Positions 1 to 12,480 of a stretch of 64,000 bases of DNA are shown here, in pieces. How positions within the stretch are numbered: the stretch's first letter is position 1; every line of letters starts with the position of its first letter. Below the pieces are notes generated by a model that saw nothing but the letters and a program-made list of their open reading frames with translations, was not told where the DNA came from and did no database searches. This DNA comes from Lonicera japonica (taxonomy: Eukaryota > Streptophyta > Magnoliopsida > Dipsacales > Caprifoliaceae). Made by a program: the position numbers and the translations under genes. The DNA lies in contig CM038469.1 of the NCBI GenBank assembly GCA_021464415.1, forward strand, positions 24,323,901-24,387,900, in the 5' to 3' direction.

Positions 1-360
1 CCTGGCTCGAAAGGAAATTGCCTCTGAATGACAACACTTCTACGCTGTTGTAGACACCCAATTCTGTGACCTCCCACAGTGCTTAACTTGTTTCAGTTTT
101 GGCATTATATAGCGATTTTATATATAATATGCTACTATCCCCTGCTTCGAACTTCCAAGACTCTGTTTGGCTTTAATGTATGCTATTATCCCATTATATC
201 TATCTATGTCTCTCTTTTGTTCTCTCTCGCTCTATCTCTCCATGTCCCTCCATCTACATATACAAATGTATGTATAAATCTGTAAATTCGTACACATATG
301 TGCTTGACTGCAAGTCGAATTGATAATATTACTCTCGCTTTAGATATACACATGTACTTT

Positions 361-1110
361 TCTTTTATTATTTAGATGGTTATTACTCCTAATGCTACTT
401 CTAGTGATGCATCCACTGTAACATCAGTTGAGAATGATGTAACTAGCCACTTTGGGCTTACACTACAATGGATGTTAAGAAATCTGAGTTGGACATGCAA
501 TTTATGCGTGAGATATTTCACAAGTTCATATACTATAGTGAGAGCTCATTCGCTTAAGATTTTTGGGCAAGGGCTAAGAATATGTCAAAAGTTTACATAA
601 GAAGATCTTGTGGAATTAAGGAAGTTAGATGTTGAAGTTAAAAAGTTGAAATAACAAGCTATCCCAAATAAAGTCCCATTATCTCCTCCTAGTGTTACAA
701 AGTCCACCTCCATGAGTGGATATTATTAATAGTATGATTCAAATAAGAGAATGGCAATTGGTGGGCCGTTTGAGAAAGTTTTTAATATGGGAGTAATAGA
801 GCAAATTGATTCATTGGTTGCTAGGGTATTCTTCTATGTTAGTTTGCCATTCCACCTACCTATAAATCTATATTTTAAAGAAATGATTGAGTTTGCTGCA
901 AACAACCCCATTCGAGGTTATAAGAGCCCTAGTTATAACTCGTTGAGAATAAATCTTTTAGCAAAGAAGAAGTCAAATATTGATCAATTTTTGGCTATTT
1001 CTCGCTCCATGTGAAGTGAAAAAGGTATAAGCATTGTGAGTAATAGATGGAGCGACTCACAAAAAAGACACCTTATCAACTTCATTGCTTTTACAGATGG
1101 GCAACTTATC
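361..1110 (+). mobile_element. hAT-superfamily transposase relic (DUF659-like)
   Basis: Broken coding sequence in several + frames. The clearest part is 751-1014, which reads through IEQIDSLVARVFFYVSLPFH, then FAANNPIRGYKSPSYNSLR and LLAKKKSNID. After an in-frame stop it continues as KGISIVSNRWSDSQKRHLIN to about 1095. This order matches the DUF659 part of plant hAT transposases, in which a conserved SDGWTD-like motif follows the N(N)PI-GY-PP-YN block. Upstream, 376-720 gives only short, frameshifted pieces. The catalytic region and the C-terminal dimerisation domain are absent, so the copy cannot encode an active transposase. No terminal inverted repeats were found. Family assignment is fairly sure; boundaries are approximate. 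Confidence 0.7.
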
Positions 1111-1847
1111 ACTAAAAAAAAACAAAAAAAGCAATTTGACATCTAAAACGTGTTGTGAAAGGGTTTCCACAAAATAAGGTTTCCCTTAATATATGGGGCG
1201 GGACCAGGTTGGAACCTGCGTGCCCGTTGGATAAGAAGATGTTGCATCCTTGAAGTATGCAAAGCATTTTGGAATTAGGGGAAAAAAGCTTTAATAAGTA
1301 GAATTCATGAGAAGAGTACAAGCAAGAGACTATAACAGTCAAAAGGCCTTCGGCAAAAAGAAAAATAGCCATTTTCGTGGTGTGTTCATGAGGGGGTGTC
1401 GTAAAAAGTTTGTGACATTCGACAACAATGCTCAGCTGTCGTGAAATAGCTTTTATTACAATAGGTAACTGTCGTGGAAAATTGTTTTCACAACAATTGC
1501 ATTGATGTCGTTAACTACAAACTTGTTTTCATGACTCTTATTTACCTGTCGTGGAATGAAATATATATATATATATTTTTTAAAATACTATTTTTAAATG
1601 AATTTGTTTCTTATTCTTTTTCCTGTTATTGTAATCAAATTGAACATATTAGATAATGATTACATCAACTATAAACAATAAAATGTACTTGCAATAACAA
1701 AGCACAATAAATTACATATTAAACTAGAATAAGATATATTGTCATTAATAACCAAAATAGCACCAAGTTTTATACATTCTTATGCAAACTATCTATTACA
1801 TTAACAAATACAAAAAGAAAAACATAAAAAACATAAAAAACTAATAT
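1111..1847. other. AT-rich spacer, no gene seen
   Basis: Nothing coding is recognised. The stretch follows the hAT relic and contains short repeats of a 'gtcgtg' motif at about 1390-1550 and a small AT microsatellite near 1560. It may be decayed non-coding transposon sequence. Confidence 0.4.
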
Positions 1848-3980
1848 TGTGACACCCCGAATCTTGTTAAGAGGATCCATTCTCTAGGACCCGATTAATC
1901 ACGGGTGCCGTACGTAGATGACGGATGGGTTAATGAAACATAAATCCTGTGTGAAACTTAAAATTTTACATTCTAATACGCAAGGACATGTTCCATCTCA
2001 TATAATCCTTCCACAAAGTAAAATAAATACTATAATAGAGCAACTAGCCTCCAACGAAGTCTCGAGTATGAATTTACAATCTCCATATAACATATAGGAT
2101 TAATAAAAATGCAATACATAAAATCAACAAAATAATTTCAAGAGCATTGGTCCTTCTATCATGAAGGACCCCTAACTAGGTAGTGGTATTGAGGTAATCT
2201 ATGAAGCTGCATCCTCCCTCTTCCCTCTCCCAGATGAACTTGCAGAATAATTGGGTGGAAAATAATTGGGGTGAGTCAAACGGACTCAGTGAGAATCATA
2301 TATAATAAGTTACTTATGAAAACAATATTCAAAAGACGTTAAAATAATATTGTAAGGCAAACTTCTCAGGTAAAACAATATGGCACAAATTACTATCCGT
2401 CTATCTTATAAAATTCGAGCAACTATTTCAGCAATCCTCGGGAATAGCTAAGCGTACAACCAGGTCTGGATTTCGTGGCCTTTCACCCACGTGGCAAAAG
2501 GGCCTTCTGTTCATTTTTATGCACAGTTTCGGGTCTTGCATCTAAGAGATTGTGTTCCAACTTTCAGACCAGAATGTTTAGAGACCAAACCTGGGACCTA
2601 CCATGGCATAGTGCTAACGTATAACTCAAACATAACCTCAACCGGCTGATTTGAAAAATAATTGTGCCATCTACGTATATAAGCATTTCAATAACCAAAT
2701 TCAACATTAGTATAATTGATAGGGAAATTCTTGTACAAATAACTTTTATAATATAATTAATCTTCAATAAGCGTTTTATAGCCCACCACTTAGACTCTTA
2801 AATGAAAATAACAAGTTTTTCCCCAAGGTTTACTAGCATTAAAATGAGGTCCAAGTAAGTTTTTGTATAAACCAAGTAAATAGTTGTAATTTCATGTTGA
2901 ATCATGTATTAGGAACGATATTAAAGCTATTTGAATCATCAATTTCAAATAGCTTTGTAAAAGTTAGGTTTTTGTTAATATATGGTGAAATCATAATAAA
3001 ACAATAACAAGTTGTGAAAATAGGTTTTAGTAATAGATTCCCACTTTATTGAAGCTAAACCCTCAAGTATGAAGGGTTGAATCGAGCCGAAAAGCACTAG
3101 ATCAAGAAATCCCCAAATTTGTGCTTGAAGCTCCAATAATGGAGAAAGGAGGAGAAGGAGACAAAGTTGAAGATGATGGAATCTTGTTTTGGGGATGAAA
3201 ATGGATGGAAATCCCTATTAAAAGCCCTCATAATGAAGCTGTCAACTCTCTTTAGAGTGTTATAAGGGTTGGGATTAAAATATGGGTATAAAGGGGTGTA
3301 AAAGTCAGTTTAAAATACTCAAACGGCCTAGATTTCCTTGCTGGACCGGTATGCCAAAAACCTAATACCAGTCCGCGCTATAACTTTTTGAGCTCTGGTG
3401 CATTGTTCGTAATTCGGCCATAACTTTTTGTTGGGGACTTCGATTGAGGTAATCTTTATATCCACAGAAAGCTAATTCATAGCTTTACAACTTCCTAAGA
3501 GGAAGTATCCTCAAATTCTATATGGATAATTCCTAGAGATTCATCAAAGACAGCGCTCGGTCGAAATGCTACCGAATGAACAGATTTTTGCGACTCGCTT
3601 ACTTCGCACACTGTTTTGAACAACGAAAAGCGCGAATTAACTTCCAGTCAAACAAGAAAGTTGTAGGTTGTATCAAATCCTAAATATAGGCATAAACGAG
3701 AGTTTAATTGGACAAGAAACAAAAAAGTTATGATACCTCAAAGTTTGTTAAAATCGATGAATCGCGTAAAACCAAAACGCATGATTCAGAAGCCGATATC
3801 AATTCAGACCATCCGAATTGTGAAATGACCACTTACATAAATGTAAGTATACCATTACAACTAAAACAAATTTCTAAAACAATAAGATTATCCATAAATA
3901 GAGAATTCACCACCCGAGATGAAGTTGATGAACGAATTAAGGTAGTTGTAGTAATGCGAATGAACGGGGTATTAAAATCT
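1848..3980 (-). mobile_element. Ty3/gypsy long terminal repeat, minus strand, with a stub of internal sequence
   Basis: The left edge reads TGTGACACCCCGAATC. On the minus strand this becomes the GGGGTGTCACA end typical of plant Ty3/gypsy LTRs. At the other edge, 3977-4015, the reverse complement carries TTCGAGGACAAAATTCC, then a purine-rich AAGGAGGGGAG tract, then AATACCCCG. That is the usual 3' end of pol, polypurine tract and LTR start of plant chromovirus-type elements. The LTR is therefore about 2.1 kb and the element points leftward. Only about 300 bp of possible internal sequence follows (to about 4330), so this is a truncated remnant. No target-site duplication was found. Confidence 0.55.
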
Positions 3981-4329
3981 CCCCTCCTTAAGGAATTTTG
4001 TCCTCGAAATTCAAGGGAAAAGAATTGAGTCACATGATGAGACACGCAACAGCCTACCTTAGTAGGACCTCCCCTCCTTAAGGGATGACGATGGTTTCGA
4101 AGGCTATCGTTTCGACTGAGGACATCTAAACAACTCCTATTCTTTAAAAGTATAAACGAACAATGAACTCTAGGAAACGCAAACTTTCTATTATAAGTAT
4201 TCTAGAAGATCAAACACGAGAGAGTTTCACCTACTACAACATTTGCTATTTACCAAAGGTCGAGTGAAATTTAGTCAGGTGAAAAATTATAGGTTTTAAA
4301 TTACGCTTTTTCGAAGTCAAAAGCTTCAC

Positions 4330-5280
4330 CGTCGAATTATATTGCTCAAAGCTAGTCTATGTAGTCTTTGTCATGCATGAGCTATCATATACTTGTAGTA
4401 GTAATATAATTGGATGTTAGGAGAGTCTAGGAGCTGAATCTTAGAAAAAAATCTTGTTTAAACTTAAATTTGAATTACCCGATTGGACTAGTTTCGTATT
4501 CCCTAACTACGGATACTCCTAACGCTTGTTTCCCATTGATTTAATTACATTTAATATTCTATTTTATTTAAATAGTACGCTGTTTTATTTGTTTTATTTA
4601 TTTTTAGTTTATTTGCATACTCCCTTAGTACATTTATGAAGCCTTTTAGGTAGATAACTTGTGCTTATAGATTTTCTTTACTTTTGCACTATGGGATTAG
4701 ATTTTCCTTTAGTTTTAGTTTAGTTAATTAGTAGTTTTAATTTAGTTTCAATTTCCTTTCTTATTCCCCAAGTCTATTATCTTTTCCTTTATTTTCTCAT
4801 TTTCCTCTTAAAAGAAACATTCCTAACTCAAAGAACTACCTTCCTCTCCGTGGATCGACCTCGGACTTATTGAGTATTTATTACTTGACCGACCACCTAC
4901 ATTTGAGTGTAATAACTCGCGTTGTTTTTGCCGAGTCAAAAATATGCTTGAAGTTTGCTTATTTTGTACATTTCTTTTGGTATGATGTACTTGGGAAGTG
5001 GGGCGATTTAGATGTACTTTGGCCAAATATTTTTGTAAAGCAATATATTTTTCCTTTACTGTAATTGGAATTTTGTATATATAAGGTTTGACATTTTAAT
5101 TTTATTTATTCTGCAAAATATTTACTTAAAAACAATAGTTTTTTTTGTTAAGTTTATATTTTGGTTTTCGAGCATTAGTTTAAAAGTAATTGTGGTTTTA
5201 AAATTTTCACACTCGGTAGTTGGATAGCCTAGTACGTGTGGGTTAATGAGTACTCAAGGTCCAAAAATTGGGGCGTGATA
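4330..5280 (+). mobile_element. LTR-retrotransposon debris
   Basis: The motif CCGTGGATCGACCTCGGACT at about 4847-4866, followed by a TTATTACTTGACCGAC stretch, resembles the post-LTR leader of plant Ty3/gypsy Athila/Tat-type elements. The stretch ends at 5270-5280 with GGGGCGTGATA, which looks like an LTR terminus. No gag or pol reading frame survives. This is inference from motif resemblance; boundaries and clade are uncertain. Confidence 0.35.
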
Positions 5281-5282
5281 GC

Positions 5283-6752
5283 TACTTATTGCTTATAATT
5301 CAATTATTACGTATGTTTATGAAAATAAGGGAACTACTTTCTTTCTAAGTAGAGGCGCAGGAGCTGGAAAGACTTTTGTCTATAATACTTTTGTTACTAA
5401 ATATTACAGCCTAGGGGATATAGTCATTACTGTTGTGTCATCTGGAATTGCTTTAGGACTCTTATATGGGGGTCGTATTGCACATTCAACATTTTGTATT
5501 CCACTTGACATATTAGAAAATTTAGTTTATGAATTCATAAAGCAGTCCTCGCATGCGAAATTATTTCAAAAGGCTGGGCTAATTATATGGGATGAGGTTC
5601 CAATGTAGCATTGCCATTGTGTTAAAGCAGTTAATCGGACCTTACAGGATATTTGTGGTAATTCACATCCATTTGGTAGTATTACAGTCGTTCTTGGGGG
5701 GGGGGGGGGGGGGGGACTTTAGGCAAATTTTGCCTGTTATACCTAAAAGTCTTTAGGAGCAGATAGTGGCGGCATCATTAAGGCGTTATATGCTTTAGAA
5801 TACATACATATCTTGACATTGCAGGTTAACGTGCATCTATGTGATGATCAATCTGGATTATTTGATTTCTCAAGTTTCCTCAATGAGGTACTAATCTCTT
5901 TATCTTAAATTGTATTACTATTGATGTCCATGGTACTTCCCAATCTTTGTTAATCTACTAAATTAGATTATTTCACTATTATGTAGATTTGGTCTAACCC
6001 TCAAAAAGCTATACATCTTCCAAATTCAATTAGAAGGTGCCAAACTGTTAAAAATCTAATCTTCAATATTTATCCAGTATTAGAAGTGTTAAGCATGGTC
6101 ACACCCGAATTCCTGAAAGAATGTACAGTTCTATCTTCTAGAAATGACGATGTGAACGAAATCAACCTTGCTGCATTAGCTGTTTTTCCAGGAGAAACAC
6201 ATCCATACTTTGCTGCAGACAAAATGGTTAAAGATAATGACGTAAATCATACCATTACACATCGATACCCTAATGAGTATTTGAACACACTTAATCCACT
6301 AGGCCTATCACCATTCAAACTAGAACTTAAAGAAGGTTGTCCAATAATGCTGCTAAGAAACATTACACCCAAAGATGGTTTATGTAATGGAACAAGACTT
6401 ATCATTGTCAAGTGCGGAGATTTTGTTATTGAAGCAAAAATTTTACCTAAAGATAAGCATGGAGATATAGTATTCATTCCAAGAATTTCTTTGATTCCTT
6501 CATCATCCGAAGTACCAATTAAAATGAATAGACGACAATTTTCGGTGAGATTAGCGTATCCAATAACAATGAATAAATCTCAAGGTTAATATGTTAAATT
6601 CGTCGAAGTAAATTTACGAACTCCGATTTTCAATCATGGTCAATTAATGTGGCTTTATCAAGATGCACAAGTTCTTCCCATCTATGCAATACTTCTACAT
6701 GAAATAACCGACAACTCCACAACAAATATTGTTTATATTGAAGTTTTGTTAT
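5283..6752 (+). mobile_element. Helitron PIF1-like helicase relic
   Basis: A degenerate PIF1-family helicase of the kind fused to Rep in plant Helitrons. In order: Walker A as GAGAGKTF (about 5356-5380); the [19 protein letters not shown] block; Walker B as LIIWDEVPM followed by an in-frame TAG (about 5580-5608); [10 protein letters not shown]; a [12 protein letters not shown] motif whose glycine codons lie in a 20-base G run; then an open stretch 6086-6589 with [23 protein letters not shown] and [12 protein letters not shown] stop replaces the residue after SQG, and homology continues to 'TTNIVYIEVLL' near 6752. The stops, the G run and the lost frames mean no functional helicase. The Rep domain is not present in the window. 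Confidence 0.8.
5696..5715 (+). repeat. Poly-G tract (20 G)
   Basis: A run of 20 G replaces the GG-D codons of the helicase GGDFRQ motif. One of several long G or C homopolymers in this window. Confidence 0.95.
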
Positions 6753-8180
6753 AATACTGGTTATGTCGGGTACTATTACTATTTTTCTTTTATTATGTCT
6801 TTTCTTGAAATAAAAATTGTAATTTCTATTTATTTGACATTATTTTACAATCTTTATTTTTAAAATTTTGCAGTCTTGGGATGATAAGGCTGCTGAACTA
6901 AAATGTATTAATTCTACTAAAAATCGCCGATAGGGAAGAAATAATAAGGTATTGTGTTATTTAATATTTGTAATTAATATAATTTGTATTTAAGTGACAA
7001 TTGTTTCTTTATTTTGATACTAATTTATTGCTTAATGCTTCTAAATAATAGATTTTTGTTGAAATCCATGTTCGTTGGTTATATTACGTGGAGGTGGATA
7101 CTCTTACTTTTCGAAAGCTTATCCAAAAACAATTTGGTGGTTATTGATGTTGGATTTTTTTGTAAATCCAAAGGCATTTTGCTTTTTAGCTTTTGTATAT
7201 ACAACCCTTTTTTTTTGTTGTAATTTTTTTTTAAAATACTTTGGCTTATATTTTTGGTAAATACGTATGCAAGGTTATATTTTTGTAAGTGAGTATTTAA
7301 GGTTAGTGAGTAGCAAGAAGAATACTTATGTTAAATTTGTATATTAAACATATATTATTGCTTAGTTTTTGTATAGGCGGCTTACTGTATGTTTTTTTTG
7401 TAAAATATGTATGCAAAGTTCAATTTTTTTGGTACTTTTTAGTGTAACTCAAGTAGTTATTATGTATCTAGCACTCACACGAGGCTTGCTGAGGAGATAT
7501 TGCTGTAAAGATCTGCTTCTTTTGGTTGTTTGATGCCGATTTGTAGTTATCGTTTACCAGTGAATGTCGAGATATTTTCATTATTTTCCCCAACCTACAT
7601 CCAATGACCATTAAATTTGAGTGTGTCAACTTTTATATTTATGCCAAATGTTATATGATTTTAAACTCCGTTATTTCTATTCAGTAATTTATGCTTCATT
7701 TATATTCATTGAATTAATTCTAGTTTTTTTGTTCCATTTTATGTTCAAATTAAATCTATTTGACTAACACTTCTTGAGAAGAACTGTGAGAATTTTGGAA
7801 CATTAGGATGCAAGTTTTATCGAATTAATACACGGCCGTTGGCAAGGTACTACATTGATATAACTTCTAGGTTTTAATAATACTTTTTTAAGTTTTTTAA
7901 ACTTATTTTTTTATACAAAGTAATAATTTTACAACATAATTATTTTCACACATTATAATTGTTTTTATACAACTATGAATTCATATATCTACAGCCACCA
8001 CAACAAGGGTGGACATATAATCACAACAAGGGTGGATCGATGGGGTTAACAACCACGTTCATGTTGGTCTTACCCAGTACTTCTCTACTAGGATAGGGAG
8101 GATTGACAAATTTTATTCTAAAACAAATATTGGCTTTCTTACATTTAGCCATTTTTCATATATATTAATACGAGTTATGC
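6753..8180. other. AT-rich stretch, probably Helitron 3' non-coding part
   Basis: No gene was recognised. The sequence lies between the helicase remnant and a candidate Helitron 3' hairpin, so it may be the element's untranslated tail. Short tandem phrases with 'acaacaagggtgga' occur at about 7998-8035. Confidence 0.35.
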
Positions 8181-8181
8181 T

Positions 8182-8211
8182 GTAATGCCATCGGCACGGG
8201 TTACCACCAGT
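8182..8211 (+). mobile_element. Candidate Helitron 3' terminus (decayed hairpin)
   Basis: TGCCATCGGCA forms a short stem with an ATC loop, followed by CGGGTTACCACCAG and then T. Plant Helitrons end in a GC-rich hairpin about 10 bases before CTRR, with insertion before T. Here CCAG replaces CTAG and the outer stem pairs are lost. The position about 1.4 kb downstream of the helicase remnant on the same strand fits a Helitron end. Tentative. Confidence 0.35.
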
Positions 8212-8483
8212 ATAAATATACTTTGAGATGGACTAATTAAATTTATAATTTCTATAATTACGGTAAATTAGCATACTAAGAAAATTTAAATATTACTTAT
8301 ATAATTGTGTTTTTCACAATTACTTATATTGTTAATCGTTTTATTTAGTACGTCATAAATTGAAAGTAGCAATGCTAATGAAAGTTCATGCGCATTAGAA
8401 TTACTATGATAAAGTATTTTCATATAACATCGAAAATACTTTATCAAAATCAAAATAACTTGAAAACATATAATTGGCATACC

Positions 8484-8659
8484 CCCCCTGGGTTTTAATG
8501 GTCCTCTAACTCTATCCAATTTCTTGCGAGAATGACCATATTGCCCTCATCTTCTTTCTCCAGCTTTTTCCTTCATCCCTAAACATATGAAGCCTAGTTC
8601 TCCATCAAATTAAACCTAAACCCAAATTAAAAAGTAAACTAAATTTCTTGAAATCACTA

Positions 8660-8695
<36 letters not shown>

Positions 8696-9322
8696 AACAA
8701 ATCTCCATTTTCCCCCACCAATCAATTTGACCATTGACATTCACCCACCATTAAAATCAATAACAAACAAGGAAAAATAAGCACAGCCACCATTCTCGTT
8801 CTCTCTTTTAAATTCCGTCTCTCTTAAATCAACACAAACACAACTTGGGTGGGAGAGAGAAATCAAAACACATGCATACCCAATTTTTATGGCCACCATT
8901 CTTGAAGAACCCTAAACTAAAGTGTATACCCATATAAAGGAGGAGAGAGAGTCTTTGTAGAGAGAGAAATCAACATACACCATAAATATTATATATATAT
9001 CACATATGCATCATGATTTGGGGGTTGTACATAGATATACACATATATACAAATATATACATCATGATTTAGAGAGAAGATTCCGAGCGGATTTCGAGAG
9101 GGAGAGAGAGTGAAATAAGTTTAGGTTTTATTGTTTTTTAGAGAGAATATTTCAAGATATTTAATTTACTTTTTGATTTGGGTTCATGTTTAATTTGATG
9201 GAAAATTAGGATTCATATGCATAGGGATAAAGGAAATGGCTGGAGGAAGAAGATGAGGGTAATATAGTCATTTTCACAAAAAATTTGACGGAGTTAGAGG
9301 ACCATTAAAACTTAGGAGATAA
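8484..9322. mobile_element. Non-autonomous transposon with ~180-bp terminal inverted repeats
   Basis: The left arm (about 8484-8665) reads TTTTAATGGTCCTCTAACTC, then a block ending CCCTCATCTTCTT, then CCATCAAATTAAACC and AAAAAGTAAACTAAAT. The right arm (about 9140-9322) is its reverse complement with scattered mismatches and small gaps. The arms enclose about 480 bp containing a GA microsatellite and several 'gagagagaaatcaa' phrases. No transposase is present. The long inverted repeats suggest a foldback or MULE-like non-autonomous element. No clear target-site duplication was seen. Confidence 0.65.
8661..8692 (+). repeat. (GA)n microsatellite
   Basis: About 15 uninterrupted GA units inside the inverted-repeat element. 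Confidence 0.95.
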
Positions 9323-10737
9323 GTTAAAGGATTATTGAAATAAGGGTATCTTTAATTATGTATTATAAATAAGGCAGTAACTCAAAAAAGCTCTTAAAAT
9401 TAAAAGATAAAATTGCAAACAAATTGGTTTTATTGGAAGATTAACCGCGTGTACCTATCGGAAAATTACTGTAAAAAAATATAAGCTAAAGATTAATAAT
9501 ATTTTTAGGCTAGCCCAAGCCCAATATAACTAGGGCAGCCAAAGTGAAACTCTACCTTTTTATTTCATTTTTTCTTCTTTTTACCTTTTTACATACAAAC
9601 GATTACCATTTTCAAAATAATTATAGTTAAGTCGAAAAGGTTACGTTGTTACTAAAAATGTAAATTATTTTTATAGGTTACTAACTTTATTGGCTCCTTA
9701 CCTTTTTTAATATGCAATATATTTTGATTAATTAGAATTAATATTTTTTTTAAAAAAAGACGTAAAAGTTCTTTTTATTTTTATATAATAATAAACCCCC
9801 ACCCTTCTCAACACTAGAAGAAATTCAAACTGACAAGATCTTCCGAACCGGAGTAAGCGCCTCTACTAATTAGACTATCTTACTTGTTCAATTAAATTAG
9901 TACTTATTATCCCATCAATTTGAATAACTTTTAAAATACTCTCTCCATTTTCATTTGATAAGCATAATAATACATGCATGCATTAGAAATAACCTAAACA
10001 TTACTAAAATAAAAAAGGCCACCAGGGCATAATGCATGTCTAATAATAAATAAAACATGCTAGGCATTTAAAAAATGGAATGAGTAAATGAGACAAATTA
10101 ATTAGTTAATTAAAAAATTAACTATTCACTATAATTAAAAGGATCCAAGTAATTACGAAGAAGGCGTGAAGTATAATATATTTGAATTGAAGTCACATAT
10201 CATACAGACATAATTTCATTTAAGAAGAAGGCGTGAAGTATAATATATTTGAAGTCGATAATATAACTTAAAAATATAGAAAATGATGGTTAAATAATAT
10301 ATCTGAATTGTAATGAAAATTTAACTAAAGGACCTTTAGTTTGCACTCTTATAGCTTCCCATTTTGTTGTATAAACTCCAAGCACTTTTGAAAATTAGTG
10401 ATAGATACATGACTAATTAAATAACCTGCCAAGTCACAAATGTAAAAAAATCAAGATGACATTGTTGCCCCTATTTATTAGATTAATTATCAGTTTTAAA
10501 ATCCCTAAAATCAATTTGTAATTTGAAAAGACAACATGATGATTAAATATAGCATTAAATTAGCTAATAAATAGGCATTTCATCATGGTTAATACCTCAA
10601 TAATAACAATTTTATCAAAATTTTAACTCTACCTTAATTGTCGTAAATTATAAAATTACAAAAAAGTTAGTGTAATGATTATTTTCATATATTATTGCAG
10701 AACTAGTTAAGCAACACCAATGTTACAAGAGACACTG
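9323..10737. other. AT-rich intergenic sequence with a 30-bp direct repeat
   Basis: No gene was recognised. The phrase GAAGAAGGCGTGAAGTATAA, continuing as TATATTTGAA, occurs twice, at about 10158-10187 and 10224-10253. The rest is AT-rich and featureless to the eye. Confidence 0.5.
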
Positions 10738-10861
10738 TTAGATTAACAGTGTTAAATAACCATAACATTTGTAATTTAACAGTGACAAACTTTGGACTAT
10801 GTGGAATGAAAACGGATAAAGAAATTTGAATCGATAGTACTCACCTGTTCCTGGCATGCAA

Positions 10862-11350
10862 TCACTGATAATCCAAACGTTGCCTTGTGTAATGATGAAT
10901 GGCTGTATGGATATGATTTCCAAAGCCCCTCCAATTTTGGGGCATTTGCCTCGTATATTTGTAGAAGCCCAAAAACATAAATCCACTTCTCACCATAGCA
11001 GAAACTACATACAAGAATAAGGGCAAAACCCAATAGCTCCCGGTATGGAAGATGATGAACTTCCTATAACGCTCGCAATGAGTATTGAACCAAAGAGGAG
11101 GACTAATAAGAAAAGGCATAGGAAGGGTAAGGGCACGTAAAATATTCGTACTCATAATAAGCAAAAGTTTCGCTTCAATTAATGACCACGCACACGACAT
11201 TGATTTCTTTCCATCGTGGGGCAGTGTGAAGAAATACAAGGCCATCGAGATTAAGGAATGGTCTGATGGCAACAGTAACGATAGATTTGAACACCTTGAT
11301 TGTTCTCTTCCACAAACTAATGTACTAGAGCTAGATCTCGGATGCAAATT
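10862..11350. other. Unassigned open stretch, both strands open
   Basis: A 161-codon frame on the minus strand (10862-11347) overlaps an 89-codon frame on the plus strand (11085-11354). Neither product is recognised with confidence. On the minus strand, in another frame, the phrase ELLGFALILVCSFCYGEKW faintly recalls the post-LRR region of TIR-type resistance proteins and is followed by a GT-AG-like donor near 10843. That is too little to name a gene. It may be a decayed gene or transposon fragment. Confidence 0.25.
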
Positions 11351-11943
11351 ATGACGAGGACTACAATAATTGGGGGATGTAATCTAATTAAGGGGTACAG
11401 TGGTTTAGGATGGGGGTAAACATTTTGGGTTATGGGTAAATGGGGGTATGTTTGAAACTTTGAATGTGTGTAAACAACCTCTTTTTTTTGTCATATGTGG
11501 GTGTTTTTGGATCTATTGTATCTTTGACTTTATTGGGTATTTACTATCATTGTTTTTTCGTTGTTTATAAAAATGGCAAGTGGAATCTCATTACTTCATA
11601 TTTTAAAGTCAATAATATGTTATGGGTGCAAAGATATATGGATTTATAGATGATAATTGCCCATCAGATATAGGTGGATGAAATACTAATTTAATATACA
11701 TAATTTTAATTGTTATTTTTTTTAATCCTGACGAGAATGTTATTTATTTAATAGGGTTAGTATATGTTATTTTTTTATTGCATTAAATACATGAAATAAA
11801 GATTTTATATAAATGAAGGTGATCTTTTAAATTTTAAATAGTTCATTACATTAGTGCCACGTGTGAAAGATTAAAAATTATTTTATGCTGCAAATGCACT
11901 TTCCAAATCCTTCAATGCACGCCACAAATGCAACAAACAACCT

Positions 11944-12480
11944 CTAGAATCTCCTCGTTTCATTGTCGAACTCAAGAACACGCCTTGAACTAGGATTGGT
12001 TTCGTTGATGGTTTCAACATATCGCGTTAGAATTGTGTAAGACCCCTTGTCGCTCCCATGCACCTCAGTCTTGGACAACCTCTCTCCCAAACCAAACATT
12101 CCAGTAGGATATGTCCAAGCTGTAGGAACCCTTGAAATTAAAAAAAAAACTATATCCTTTGGCTGTAAAATTGGGTTGTCACGGATCTTGTCCATAACCA
12201 GTGGCACTACTAATGACAAGTTCAACTTTTTATTTTTTCTCGTACGATAACGACCAGAGCATGTGTGGGTTTTATTCAGCTTTCGAATATATAATAATCT
12301 ATTTGCACGATTTTTTGATGCTTGAACCTGCCACTGGCACCCATTCTCTACTTTCCTTGAACACTCGGCTATGACACGGTCTTTATTATTATAGACGTAG
12401 TCGAATGAGAATCCCTATGAGATTGAGTATTTTATCAGATCTTTTTTGAATTCTTTGGCACCTTTAAATACCTACTTCTC
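11944..12480 (-). mobile_element. MULE (Mutator-like) transposase N-terminal relic
   Basis: On the minus strand, starting near 12470, the translation gives KFKGAKEFKKDLIKYSISYG, then FDYVYNNKDRVIAECS, then GCQWQVQASK and a degenerate C-terminal half. This is the order of the MuDR DNA-binding domain of plant MULE transposases. It continues through 12225-11944 with MDKIRDNPILQPKDI, then LSKTEVHGSDKGSYTILTRY and ETINETNP, the block before the DDE core. A stop interrupts the zinc-knuckle part near 12270. The DDE catalytic core is not found downstream, so the copy is dead. Confidence 0.65.
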
